Positions 12,153 to 23,219 of a stretch of 64,000 bases of DNA are shown piece after piece. Within the stretch, counting starts at the first letter, position 1; each line of letters opens with the position of its first letter. Origin of the DNA: Diphasiastrum complanatum (taxonomy: Eukaryota; Streptophyta; Lycopodiopsida; Lycopodiales; Lycopodiaceae); the NCBI GenBank assembly GCA_029204225.1, contig CM055092.1, positions 27,572,320 to 27,636,319 on the forward strand, given 5' to 3'. Both the position numbers and the translations under genes were made by a program. Below the pieces are notes generated by a model that worked only from the letters and a program-made list of their open reading frames with translations, did no database searches and was not told where the DNA came from.

Positions 12153-12206
12153 TGCTCGAACTTAAGTTCGAGCACATGCTGCTCTGCTCGAATTTAAGTT
12201 TGAGCA
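12153..12206. repeat. Pair of 22-bp palindromes
   Basis: 12153-12174 is a perfect 22-bp palindrome centred on cttaag with arms tgctcgaa/ttcgagca. 12185-12206 is a close copy with two arm mismatches. They lie in the broken middle of the element F extra ORF. Confidence 0.85.
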
Positions 12207-12299
12207 CACAAGCATGTCTATAGAGCATAGAGAGAAAAATTAACTTGTTCCAAAATCAAAAAATTCTCCCAATAATACTAAAATGGTGTTAAAGGCAAT

Positions 12300-12764
12300 T
12301 TGTTCTCCATTTAAAGCTCTCAGCAGGTATCCCATATTGGTATTTGAAATTGTGTACTCTTACTCCGGTAAGAAGATAGAAGCAAGAGCAGATTGAACGA
12401 AGCTCTTGAGATTGGGGTCTCTTATGTAAGAGAGTTTGTATCCTCGTTTCTCAAGATAAGCCTCTTCTTAAAAAGCTCCGCTCTCCGCAATGAAATCTGG
12501 TTTAGTAACTGGCATACTGCCGTCCATAGGCAATCCTAAGGCACGACAGTAAAACCCCTCTGTGATAACAATCTCTTGATTGCGGAAGGTTGTGGGAATA
12601 TGTCCTTCTTCTGTTTCGCCCAAATTGCGAATCAGCTCATAACATAAATCAGTAAGAATTACTGATGGATTGAATTGAAGAAGACCTTCAATTCACGCTC
12701 GAACAGCTAGTGGTTGTAATACTAGTATTACTGGCTTTGGGTGCGTTTTGAATACAATCACCAT
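12300..12764 (-). pseudogene. N-terminal part of the extra ORF of element F
   Basis: From ATG at 12764 the minus strand reads MVIVFKTHPKPVILVL and continues through CYELIRNLGETEEGH, EIVITEGFYCRALGLPMDG and NLKSFVQSALASIFLPE. Single stop codons interrupt it near 12690, 12480 and 12365, otherwise in the same frame. The even spread of coding-like sequence marks a decayed gene rather than noise. It lies between pol and the coiled-coil ORF and is probably its N-terminal domain. No family is recognised. Confidence 0.45.
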
Positions 12765-12964
12765 AGTGCTTGCAGATGTAAACGAGCGATGGCAGACAAG
12801 AGCTTGATCACAACAATTCGCAATTCGGAGAGCAAGAATGATGGAAAGTGGTAACGACAACAACTGAGGTTTTAGACGTATTGATGGTATTTCGGCGGAT
12901 TAGACTAATATTAAACGGAGGCGTGTCCTTCGTTTTGAAGGTACATACTCAATAATAAAGTGGC

Positions 12965-13338
12965 TAGTCCTAAAAACAAAAATAAATAAATAAATAAACA
13001 AACAAAATACACGAATGCTTCGCTTGGTAAATCAAAGCGAAAATTATTATGCAAAAAATGCGAAGGTGTCGGAAGGTAGAAAATCCCGAAAAATGCAAAA
13101 GTAAGTGTCGCAATTTTCGTATTTCTAAAATGGTAAATTCCAATGTAGTGTCAGGTTTTTCGCAAAGTATAAAATGTAGCGAAGGTCTTGGGTTTTCCGC
13201 AATACAAACAATGCAGCATGCTTCGGCATTTTCGCTAAAATGTAAACTAGTTTCGGCATTTTCGCTAATACTTCGGTAAAAAATAATAATAATAATTGTA
13301 CAAAAAATAACGGCCTTCAAAAATTGATCTATCGGACA
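12965..13338 (-). other. Noncoding region behind element F pol
   Basis: On the minus strand it carries repeated words ttagcgaaaatgccgaa, gcgaaaaacctgacac and accttcgc, like the region behind F' at 9463-9714. No conserved frame is seen. The short A/T-rich tract at 12975-13010 is simple sequence. Confidence 0.5.
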
Positions 13339-14565
13339 TTAGTCATAGTAGCGCTTCACCCTTGAACCATTTACTCGAGTGTCAAGTAAATGTCCTTGGA
13401 GATCAGCTAATTGAAATGATCCATTATTAAAAACTTCTATAACTTTATACGGTCCCATCCATCTGGTATGTAATTTTTCAGGAAACAACATGTGCCTGTT
13501 ATCATACAGAAGCACATAGTCTCCTTGTTTAATTTTTATTTTCTTGATGGATTGATCAAAAATTTCTTTTCTTTTATTCTGAACTTGTTCAGTCTCGATT
13601 AATGAAAGACGACGATCATCTTCCAGTTGCGTCAAAGAAATCATCCGCTCCCGGAGACTATCGTGTTCATCCATTCGCTCTTTATTACTAATGCGAAATG
13701 TCGGAACTTCGAATTCTATCGGTAGTATGGGATGTATTCCATACACAAGATAGTATGGAGTCTGCCTAGTTGTAATCTTTTCAGCGGTTATATATGCCCA
13801 TAAGACAGATGGTAACTTCTGATCCCAATCAGAAGAATGTGTTTCCGTTACTTTATTCAAAATTTTACATAGAATTCCATTTGCCCGCTCCGTAAGCCCA
13901 TTTGCTTTTGGATTATATGGAGTGGTTTGACGATGTGTAATAGAAAAATATGACAACATGGCTTCTATGGTCTGATTAAGGAAATGGGTTCCCCTATTGT
14001 TAACGAGTTCTAAGAGACAACCATATCCCGTGATAATGTTTTGGAATAAAAACTTTGCTACAGTCTTAGCATCGTTCTTAATTGTGGCTTCGGCCTCTAC
14101 CATCTTGGTAGCATAGTCCGTGGCAACGAGTATGTAATGATGACAAGTTTTACACGTAATCGGTTTAATAGGCCCTACAAAATCTATCCCCCACTTCTCA
14201 AAGGGTGCTAAGGGAATAATTGGAGTAAGCGGCAAATGTGTTGCAAAGCTGGGTTTCCCCATCCTCTGGCATGCATCACATTTTTTAATGAATAATTTAA
14301 CATCTCTATAGACGGTAGGCCACCAATATTTAGCATTGAAAATCTTTTTTGCAGTGTTTTTAAGAGCATAGTGACCCCCCGAATCTTCCTCATGTAATGC
14401 ACTTATTACAGCGGTTGTCTCGGTTGGTTCTAAACATCGGCAGAGACTATCGTCAGCTCCTAATTTATACAATATACTATTTACAATCGTGTTTGACCTT
14501 AGAAAGTAAAACAGTTTTTTGTTGTTTATTAAAATGTTCAGGATATATCTGGTCCTGTAAAACAT
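13339..14565 (-). pseudogene. Ty3/gypsy integrase of element F
   Basis: 408 codons open to the stop at 13339. It has the zinc-binding H-H-C-C module (HEED...GGHY...CDACQRMGKP), then the catalytic core with Asp in GIDFVGP, the second catalytic position in ELVNNRGTHF, and Glu in ANGLTERANG. The second catalytic residue should be Asp (S-D-R-G), but both S and D are Asn here, so strand transfer should be lost. The C-terminal segment RWMGPYKVIEVFNNGSFQL is the usual post-core domain; no chromodomain is present. It overlaps the RT-RNase H frame by about 90 bp in another frame, which implies a frameshift between them. Confidence 0.85.
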
Positions 14566-16189
14566 TAATAACGTCCCTATAAATTGATGTTTCTGATTGA
14601 ATACGCATTATATGTTCATCTGGAAATTCATCAGAAATGGGTTCTAATTGAATTTTTGTTTGGAGGCGGGATATATAGTCGGCATTTTGAGGGTCCTTGC
14701 CTTTTCTTAATTCTACTTCATAATTAAACTCATCTAATAATAATACCCATCTAGCTATTCTACCCGAAAGATCAGCTTTATTCACTAAATGTTTTAATGC
14801 GTAATGATCTACGTGAAAAACAAAAGGGTATCTTAAAAGGTAATGTCTAAATTTCTTCACTGAATAAATCATCCCTAGTGCTTCTTGCTCTGTAGCGGAA
14901 TAATTCTTTTCTGATGCAGCGAGTTGCCTCCCCGCATAGTAAATTGGATAATCTATATTTTGGTCATCTTCCTGACTAAGCACTACACCTATCGCAAAAG
15001 ATGACGTGTCTACATATACATGGAACTTTTTAGCCCAATTTGGAGGTCTAACCCCAGTGGCTTCTGCTAATGACTGTTTCAATTGATCAAAAGCTTTATG
15101 ATGGTCCTGTGTCCAATGGTACTCAACAGATTTTTTTAATAAACTTGTTAAAGGAGTTACTATCATAGCATAATCTTTAATTATCCTCCGATAGTAACCT
15201 ACATGTCCTAGAAAACCTCTAAGCTCTCTTAAATTGGTTGGTTCTAATAATTCTAAAATCATTTTTATTTTTTCGATGTCGGCTTGTATACCATCCTTCG
15301 AAATTTTATGCCCTAAAAGGATGTCTTCCCTCATCCCAAAGTAACACTTAGCTGGATGCAGTTTAAGAGATGTCTCTTGACATCTTCTCAATGTTTTCTC
15401 TAATGCATCTAAGTGGTTTTTAGTTGATGAATAGACACAAAAGTCATCCATGAAAATTTCTAAAAACTTTCTTAAAAAATTTTGAAAAATATTTGTCATC
15501 ATACGTTGGAATGTGGCAGGTGCATTGCAAAGACCAAAGGGCATTCGCGTATATGCGTATGTCCCCCAATCAGTGGTGAAAGTAGTTTTGAATCTATCTT
15601 CCTCTTCTATAAAAACTTGGTTATAACTTGAGAATCCATCTAAAAAACTATAACATTCATGTCCTGCTACCTGGTCAAGAATAGTATCTGTATATGGTAG
15701 AGGATGATAATCTTTTGTTGTGGCAGCATTTAGTTTCCTATAATCCTGACAAACTCTAATCTTGCCCATCTTCTTCTTAGGTACTATAACTACTGGTGAC
15801 ACCCACTCACTGCTTAGAAGAGGATATATAATACTTGCTCTAAGACATCTATCTAATTTGTCTTTTACTAATAAGGAGTACTTTGGATTCAATCTATGTT
15901 GGCGCTGCCTAACATGTATTGTTCCATGAATGAGATCTATTCTATGTTCACCCCATTTAACTGGTATACCTATTAAATCATCCATTGACCAAGCAAACAC
16001 GTTTTGGTATTTTTGAAAAAGCAATATATACTCTTCACGTTCTTGGTCCGATTGGTGTTTATATGGATTCAAAGTCTTACCTTTATTAATTTCTATTTTT
16101 ACATAATATGTTTTATCTACGATCCCCTCAGTCAGACTTGCTCTGGTTCCACCCAGAACTTCTCTCGACTCGGATGTTGTCGGTCTCAT
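14477..16189 (-). pseudogene. Reverse transcriptase-RNase H of element F
   Basis: 570 open codons. RT motifs in order: KIRVCQDYRKLN, YNQVFIEEEDRFKTTF, MPFGLCNAPATFQRMM and the catalytic box FMDDF, the FMDD form common in Athila/Tat-like elements. The thumb LRELRGFLGHVGYYRR follows. RNase H has VYVDTSSFAIG, TEQEALGMIYSVKKF, FHVDHYALKHL and NADYISRL, so its four acidic positions look present. The tRNA-Asp-type PBS also fits the Athila/Tat side of Ty3. The frame is intact over RT-RNase H, but the polyprotein is broken on both sides by frameshifts. Confidence 0.9.
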
Positions 16190-16640
16190 AGCATTCTATG
16201 AAATTGATCCATGATTCAGCAGGTCTAGCTAACTCCTCACCCCATTTCAAAAAGTGACCCCCTATTGGACTGGCTGTGAGAATACCTGGAGAAAATATTT
16301 GTTTAGTAGACCAATTTATAATAGCATCTGCTTGATATAACCATGGTCTTCCAAATAATATTGAATAAGGTGGTGTATCTACTGGATTTATGACAAGAAA
16401 ATTCATAACAAACGCCTCTGTCTCTATAACTACGTTAATACCTTTTAGCTTGCCTACTGGTATACATTTAGTCGCGTCTGCTTAATGGATTTCGTGATAA
16501 GTGATAGGCTGTATCTGGTTTTCTAATCCTAATTCTTTAACCATTGTTTTCGTTACTAGGTTGATACTAGATCCTGAGTCTATTAGTATTCTATCTATGG
16601 TCTGATCTCCTATGATCGCACTAATCTCTAGAACTCCACA
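16128..16640 (-). pseudogene. Second retropepsin domain of element F
   Basis: Read from about 16640 down: DRILIDSGSSINLV (intact D-S-G), KELGLENQIQPITYHEIH, then after an in-frame TAA near 16483, VIETEAFVMNFLVINPVDTPPYSILFGRPWLYQADAI. It corresponds to the F' domain at 7800-8399. It lies directly before the RT and about 400 bp after the first protease domain, so this family has two protease domains in tandem. Confidence 0.7.
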
Positions 16641-16799
16641 ATCTCCTCTATCTACATATTCTATTCTATTACTGTATGCAAATATTCTTAATGTAACTAA
16701 CCTCTCTCCTTCTTCAGTCCCTACTGACTGAAGCCCTACTTCCTCCGAAGTATAGCTCGAGAAAGATTTAGGTGTCTCACCTTCGTACTTATCTTTTTT

Positions 16800-18397
16800 C
16801 CATGATATGGAAATTCTTTTATGACTTTTTCATGTCGGTGTCTCCATCTGGTCTCTGAAGGTAATCTCTTTTTTCTTCCAGTGGCTTATAACATCGGCCT
16901 GATAGAGCCATGGTCGTCCTAATAACACTCTATATGACGATTGTCTCGTAGTTCTTGATATTATAAAAATCCATAAGAAACTTATGGTCTCCAATATAAA
17001 CTGTAACCTGAGATAGTTCTCCTATTTTGCATCGGCTAGTCTTAAATGTCTTAAAGTGGGTGCTATTCTATGATGAATACACTAGATCCGGAATCTATGG
17101 GTACATTATCTAAGATGCAGCCATTAATTACTACTTGAATCTCTGGTTGGCCTTCATCATCATAATTAACTAATCCTATGTTGACTACTGGTAACTTTGC
17201 TTTTTTTCTCTTTTTATTTTGCAAAAATTGCTTAATTTCTTTTTTATAATACTGGTTATCGTCTAATAACTGATTAAAAGTTATATTGGGCATTCTAGAA
17301 ACAAGGCCTTCGACAATATTATAAGAATGGTTTCTAAGTGGCGATAGATTTCTAGGTATCTCGCTACTTATAACTGGATCTGAAAATGTCACTTTTTTAA
17401 CTTTTCTAGTTTCTTCATCTAAAAGCTTCTTAGCTTCTGAACTAATATCGACATCATAATCTTTTCCATTAGACTTATCAAGCTTTAATTCTTTATTACT
17501 AGGAATTTTTACTAACTGTTCTGTGACCTTCGCTTTTTTAGTCGGGTTTTTCGCAATTTTCGCAATTTTCATCTTAGTTTTCTTCTTATCTTTAAGAGTT
17601 AAAGAATCTTTTCTACTTCTTGTAGTTACTTTATTTACTTTTTCCTCTAAATCTGGCCATTGATGATCTTGATCTAATAATTCAGACTCTACTTCTATTC
17701 TCTGAACTATCATGTCAGTGTTAGTCTTAGATGGCCAAAGATCGTCTTCCCTAGGCGAGTTTACAAACCTTGCTTTAGACCGTGGCTGTTGTGGCTGAGG
17801 ACATTCAGTAGTGACATGCCCTTCGCCTTTACAGTTAGCACAGAGCGGCACATATCCTGCTGATCTCCTGGGTTCAGGGCAATCAGGCGAATAGTGACCC
17901 GGGGCTCCATAATTGTAGCATGAACCCCTTACTCTGGTTGGTGGAGTGGAATCTCGTGTTCCGTCCCTTCGCAAAATAGTGTACTGTTGACCAGTACGCT
18001 GTTTCGGTATCATAGTTTTTTGGTTAGTAGGAGTTGCAGTATAAGCTACCTTCTCATGATTATTAATTGGACAGATGAATAGTTCCTCTTCTAAATAATC
18101 AGTCAGTAAACTGGGACTGTTGGTCTTAGAATAACCTTCTTTCCCACATGCGATACACCAAACATTGGCGTTAGGCTTCGCTTTCTTTTGCTTGGCTTTA
18201 ACATCAGATATTTGGACCTTTAGATCACTCATTTCTCTTGTTAACAACTCAACACTTTTCCTTAATGGATCCATCTTTTCGGATTTCTCCATTCTTTTCT
18301 TTCTTTCTGAGTTCCTATTCTTAGTTTTCCTATAAGAAGATTCTTCTTCCGATGAAGAAGAATAAGATGAATACTCAGAAGATTCTTCCATATCCAC
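16800..18397 (-). pseudogene. Nucleocapsid and first retropepsin of element F
   Basis: The frame 17063-18397 (444 codons) starts with an acidic/serine tract (SSSSEEES) and a lysine-rich tract. Knuckle-like sequences follow: a degenerate WCIACGKEGYSKTN, CYNYGAPGHYSPDC with Tyr for the second Cys, and the intact CANCKGEGHVTTEC. A long basic linker leads to VVINGCILDNVPIDSGSS, the first protease active site. The frame breaks near 17063, but matching text (LLGRPWLYQADVI) continues in another frame to about 16890. The codon before the start is in the same frame as the gag above, separated by one stop (TGA, 18446). Confidence 0.75.
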
Positions 18398-18445
18398 TGA
18401 ATCATATTCTAATTCAGACTCAGTAGATGTTTCAGATTCTTCTGT

Positions 18446-19334
18446 TCATTTGAGTTTGTGTTTTTTACTACTTTTTCTTTCATTTCTCCGTCTGCGAGAA
18501 ATTCGAGAGGTTTTGTAATTCTCGGCAGAGGCAATGACATCTTCCAAAGAAATCATCAAACCTTGTCGACAATAACGATCCATTTTCTTAGACAAACCAC
18601 CCAAGAACCATTCATTTTGCATAGGAACTGGATACTGGGCTCCTACCTTTCCTATTAAATTCTTAACTATACGAGTATATTTCCTAAGTGATTTCTTTGG
18701 TTTTTTTTCAACAGAGTTAAGTCCAGCCAACAATCTAATGGAATATCCTATCTCCCTAAACTGTTTAAGGAATGCTGCTTTTAAAGCGTTCCAAGTATTA
18801 ACTGTTTCTGGTACTAATTGACTGTACCAAATCCTAGCCTGCTTCCGCAGAAGACCTAGCAAAATTCTAACTTTATCCTCATCCGTCTGCTCTTTGTTTG
18901 CTATGGTACATATAACTATCCGCATCTTCAGATGATAATCCCTTAAAAAAATCATATCTGATTTTTGTAGATGTGGGTGGCGCTGGATTATCCATATTAA
19001 CAAATAGTGGTGAACTAGATGAACTTGGAGGATTTGAATCTAAACTTCGCTCAGACAAAGAGTCTGAACTTGGTTCGGAAGTAGAATCAGACAAATCTGA
19101 TTCAGGTGAATCTGTAGAACTTGGTGTTTCAACGGATCTTTTCTCAAATGAATCTACGAATGCTGTAGTAGCGTGTAAAAGATCAATAAACGCTTCAGGT
19201 GTTAATCTTGCTCTAACTGGTGAGTTTTGCAAATTCTGCAAATACAAATCTCTAGACTTCCTATATGCTTCTAAATGTTGTGCATGCTCTAAACGTTTCT
19301 GTTCAATAATTGTTTGAGAGTATGTTCTTGGCAT
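18446..19334 (-). pseudogene. Gag capsid region of element F
   Basis: Two frames joined by a frameshift near 18890. 18879-19334 begins MPRTYSQTIIEQKRLEHAQ and has a Ser/Asp/Pro-rich domain. 18446-19003 contains the retrotransposon gag core (ARIWYSQLVPETVNTWNALKA, LKQFREIGYS, LRKYTRIVKNLIGKVG, FLGGL). The Met at 19334 is 65 bp inside the PBS, the expected gag start position. The capsid would assemble particles around element RNA; this copy is frameshifted and has a terminal stop before the nucleocapsid. Confidence 0.8.
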
Positions 19335-19399
19335 GCATTACATGAGAAAGATTCGTAGATGTAATACACTTAATAATATTGCAAAAGGTGAAATTCATC

Positions 19400-19417
19400 T
19401 CCCCGACAACGGCGCCA
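19400..19417 (-). other. Primer-binding site, tRNA-Asp type (element F)
   Basis: On the minus strand tggcgccgttgtcgggga, one mismatch from the complement of the plant tRNA-Asp 3' end. It lies five bases inside the LTR end at 19423. Confidence 0.85.
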
Positions 19418-19422
19418 AATTA

Positions 19423-20446
19423 TGTGGTGGCCTAGTCGTTATAGATTTTCACAAAATCAATGAATTACGTAGTATAAAAGGTTTGATCGTTCCCCAAGAG
19501 AGAGAATAATCTCATCTTTTGCATGGTAAATGTATGTATGATGATAAATAGACTAGAGTTTATAAAGTTCACAATGAATACTACAACGACATAACTGGTT
19601 ATCCAAAGATATTTGGGTAAATTGGCATCCAGGAACACCAATGATGGAACGATTTGGTCAAGGTCTGTAATTGTAAGAATCACTTTATCTTTCAGGCTCT
19701 TCAGGCATTAGAAAAACAGTCAAAACTGACAGCAACTAGCAATTAGATTCATCAAGCATAATCACATTAGCTAAAAGTTCTTCTTAATCAAACAGAGAGA
19801 ATCAGTTTTTATCGCAGGAAGCAAACAAGACAGAGCCTCAATCAATCCCATTATCTGAACACATAGCTCATTTAGAGTTGAAGGAATTTCTGCTAAAAGT
19901 TATGTTTAACCGCTTTGACTAATTCTCTGCGCACATTAGTCAAAATTATTACTTGCTAGTGTTGCCTAGTAATCCGTGTTAGAGTAATTGAAATTCAGTA
20001 TAACTTAATAAATGTGTGTGACGCAAACAGAACAGTATCACAATCAATCACAGATCATACAGAGTGTGTTCGTACAAATGATAAGAAGTAATTCTGTGAG
20101 AGATAACAGAAGGAAAGAATGTTCAAGCTATAAGAACTTGCTCTTCGCTCTCTATTGATACTCAGCTCTGCGTAGAAATGTGTATGTACAATGGCACATA
20201 GTGCTATCCTTATAGGAATGTTCTTCAGCCTCAATGTCGCTTACGAACCGTCAAATGTCGGTTCTGAACTTCTATTGCGTCTCTTTAGAACATCGCAACT
20301 TCTACTCAAAATATGAATTTACAAAGTGCGAAATAGGCCTTTACATGTATTTAGGCACTATAGCACATTTTATATATATGGAAATTGAAAAATTTTACAA
20401 TATATGACAAAATTTGGATAATGTGAGATCATAAGACTCCACAACA
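19423..20446 (-). repeat. 5' LTR of element F
   Basis: Read on the minus strand it starts TGTTGTGGAG (20446) and ends CCACCACA (19423), five bases before the PBS, for about 1024 bp. Its middle (19785-20070) is repeated at 9715-9999. A TATA-like box, tatatataaaa, lies on the minus strand at about 20366-20376, suiting a U3 promoter. Confidence 0.75.
20366..20376 (-). promoter_or_regulatory. Probable TATA box of the element F LTR
   Basis: tatatataaaa on the minus strand about 75 bp inside the upstream end of the LTR, in otherwise mixed sequence. Position and sequence fit an LTR promoter; no start site can be read. Confidence 0.4.
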
Positions 20447-20608
20447 TCCACCATTTTGACCACCACCATCTCAACTAACGTCATTTCTCCATCTTTGTCA
20501 CTGTCACCTTCACTTCCTCATCAACGTATATTTTTTGGACTAACACCACCCACCCACACCCCTGATCAGTATCCAACAAAGAGCTATCCGAAGTAGCGAA
20601 ACGTTAGA

Positions 20609-21095
20609 TGATTAGCCTGTCCGAGACCAGCTACCGCATGCACTGGCTGGTAAGCCAACAATAGGTGCTGGAGAATAAGGTCAAACATCAAGACCAAACA
20701 ATCGTCGAGCAAAAAAAGCTAATAAAAGAAAAAGGAAAAGAAAAAGAGACAAAGGAGATGAAAGATGCGATGGTCGGGCAGATAACAGAGTTAAAAGAGG
20801 TTCAGCAACAACTTGAGCACCAGATGGCCCAGATCGACCAATCACAAGCTAGATCGTCTGGCACGGTGATAGTTGATGCCCCTCTCGTCAAGCCCAAGGA
20901 TATACAATTCCAAGTTCCACAAGCTCCAGCCATCCGGATGGAGAAATATGTACGGCTGATTTTGGAAAGAAGTTGACGAGAAATTATGAGAACGTTGCGG
21001 CAAAACAGACGAAAATCATCCTTGAGTCCCAAAAGCAGTTAGAAGAAATGACGAAGGCCCTGCAACAAGTCTTGGACAAAGTGAACCAGCTCTGA
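20609..21095 (+). pseudogene. Gag-like coiled-coil remnant
   Basis: From ATG 20609 the frame reads MISLSETSYRMHWL, crosses a TAG near 20660, and continues as a charged coiled coil (KVKHQDQTIVEQKKLIKEK, ITELKEVQQQLEHQMAQI). It then has a proline/valine segment and, after a frameshift near 20957, another helical stretch (KQLEEMTKALQQVLDKVNQL) before TGA at about 21093. This looks like the N-terminal half of a retrotransposon gag, but no knuckle or capsid core is present. Host origin is not excluded. Confidence 0.4.
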
Positions 21096-21630
21096 AACAT
21101 GATGTGCTTTATGTTCTTGGGCTATCCAAGAATCAAGATATGGGTGTTTCTTGATCTTTGGATTGTTATTGTCCTGATAAATAATTAGTTTCTTGTTTCT
21201 TGTTTCAGGTCAGAAGGTCAATCTGAGGGCATTGTTGTTTCTTGAATATCTAGAGTTAATTAGAAGCAAGATTCGTTTGGTTATTCACTTGTTTTGAAAG
21301 CAGATCTTTTGGTGAATGGTTTTCAGTTGCATGGGAATCCGTGTGCATGTATCTGGAGTGAACGAATCCTAATCATCCCACTGACAAGCTGGGAAACGTG
21401 CCTAAATGATGAGAAACCCTTCTGCTTGAACCGACTTAATCCAAGAAGATATCACTAAACAAGCCAATTACCTGGAACGGGCAGAAACGCCCGATTTCTA
21501 GAGACAAGGAAATCAACAAGACCAAAAAGAATTGTGCTCGCAGATTGTTGGTAGGAGTCTGTGAACACAGTCATGGGAGGACACTATCTGAAAGATAGAA
21601 AAAGCTCACCAGCAAGGCTTAAGTTCTTTT
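21096..21630. other. Stretch without recognised gene
   Basis: Low-complexity plant intergenic-like sequence with short T-rich runs. No conserved frame or terminal repeat is seen. Confidence 0.4.
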
Positions 21631-21730
21631 CATGCTTACCATCTTTGTCATGGGTGCAAAAGTCTCATCATAGTCAATCCCTTGTTCTTGAGCGTATCCT
21701 TAATGACAAATTTGCACTCTTCTAAAAAAG
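21631..21730 (-). pseudogene. Ty1/copia RT scrap
   Basis: The minus strand reads GYAQEQGIDYDETFAP followed by TKMVS, the invariant RT segment K-G-Y-x-Q-x-x-G-I-D-Y-x-E-T-F-A-P of Ty1/copia pol. A one-base shift separates it from a preceding CKFVIK. About 100 bp is recognisable. Confidence 0.7.
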
Positions 21731-22559
21731 CCATTGGAAAAGTTTTAAAATGTAATTGTTCTTTGTATGTGTTCAATCATGTTGTGTACTTTTATGCCGC
21801 TCTTGCTTGTGGATGAGGTTTCTCCATTTTTTGTGATGACCTTATGCTAAGAAATTCACTATTTATTGCAAAGAATGCTACATGATGCCATAATATGTGT
21901 TGCATTTCATACAATGTAAGAATCTTTATCATTAGCACAAAAGTCTAAATCAATAATACAAAGTTCTCTAGAATAATATGACAAATGGATTGTACCATTG
22001 TTTTTTATATCATTTGCACATCTGCATTTCAACATTTCTCTTTTCTTGAATATTTCACTATGTTGTTGTAAGGCCCTTTATTGCATCCATATTATCTCTA
22101 AAAGTTCCAAAGTACATCCAAGCTCTCTAAGCTCCTTAATAAAAGAGACATTCACAAACAATCTAGAAACAAAACAACATGAAATAATGAATCTCAGGAT
22201 AGAGTGCACTTCTTTTTTTTATGGCAAAGTTAAAAACTTATCCAAAGTGGTGGTGTGAGAGAGAAGTAAAAAAGGCATCATGCAAGTTAATGTGATGTGC
22301 AATTGAGTGAGACAAGTCACCACGCGAAGTAAATATGGTGTGGAAGGGGAGGGGGGTGGGACAAGTCATCATCTAATAAGAGTGAGTTGTGGGGGTGGAG
22401 TGAAACAAATCGCCATGCAATTTAGAATGACTCTATGCATGCATGTTAATATCAAAAAACATTTACATCTTCATACTTGCTGAAATCCAAAAAAATTGGG
22501 CTTCAACTTAACTTTCACAAGGTTTTGGAATTTTTGTTCATGTTGTACATTGTTTACTC
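21731..22559. other. Stretch without recognised gene
   Basis: AT-rich. A G-rich patch (22345-22400) contains aggggaggggggtggg. No conserved coding sequence is seen. Confidence 0.4.
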
Positions 22560-23219
22560 ATGAATTATATATTGAGTGTCAATGAAACCATCAAGCTTCT
22601 ATTGGAAGAATTTTTCGTGATTCATCGATTCAGCACGCCATATTATCCTCAAGGCAATGGAGAGGCGAAATCGTCCAACAAGATCTTGTGTAGCGTAATA
22701 ATGAAAATAGTCAAAGCTAACAGATCTAATCAAGAACATAAACTACATGCCGCTTTGTGGGCATTTAGGATAGCATACAAGGGAAGCACTGATTAGTCGT
22801 CATTCCAACTGGTTTATGATCAAAATGTTGTAATTCCAGTGGAGTTTTTGGTACCATCATTAAGGGTTGTCACCACACAATGTCTTGATGAGTCCAAATC
22901 TCTACAACTGCGCCACGAAGCTCTACACAAACTTTGTGAGACCTGCTTATTGGTTGTGCATGCACTGGTACTTGAGAAAGCGCGGTGCAAGGCGTGGCAT
23001 GATCGTCAGTTACACAAGAAAGATCTTCGTCTTGGAGATATGGTCCTAATGTACAAGACCAAGGCGATCAAGGAAAAATTAAAGTTCATAGGCGAAGGCC
23101 TATACTATATCAAGAAAATCCTCAGCCATGGAGCCGTGAAACTTGAACATCTGGATGGGATGCCATTAGATACACCCATCAATGGTAGTCGATTGCATAA
23201 ATATTGGCCACCACAATAG
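22560..23219 (+). pseudogene. Ty3/gypsy integrase C-terminal half
   Basis: Two open frames (22560-22796 and 22839-23219) separated by a stop. The first has FSTPYYPQGNGEAKSSNKIL, the Y-x-P-Q-x-N-G-x-x-E region with the catalytic Glu position at GEAKS, and ALWAFRIAYK. The second has VEFLVPSLRV, DRQLHKKDLRLGDMVL and the terminal GAVKLEHLDG...NGSRLHKYW typical of plant Ty3 integrase ends. The Asp residues of the core are missing upstream. It resembles the scrap at 2907-2955. Confidence 0.75.
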
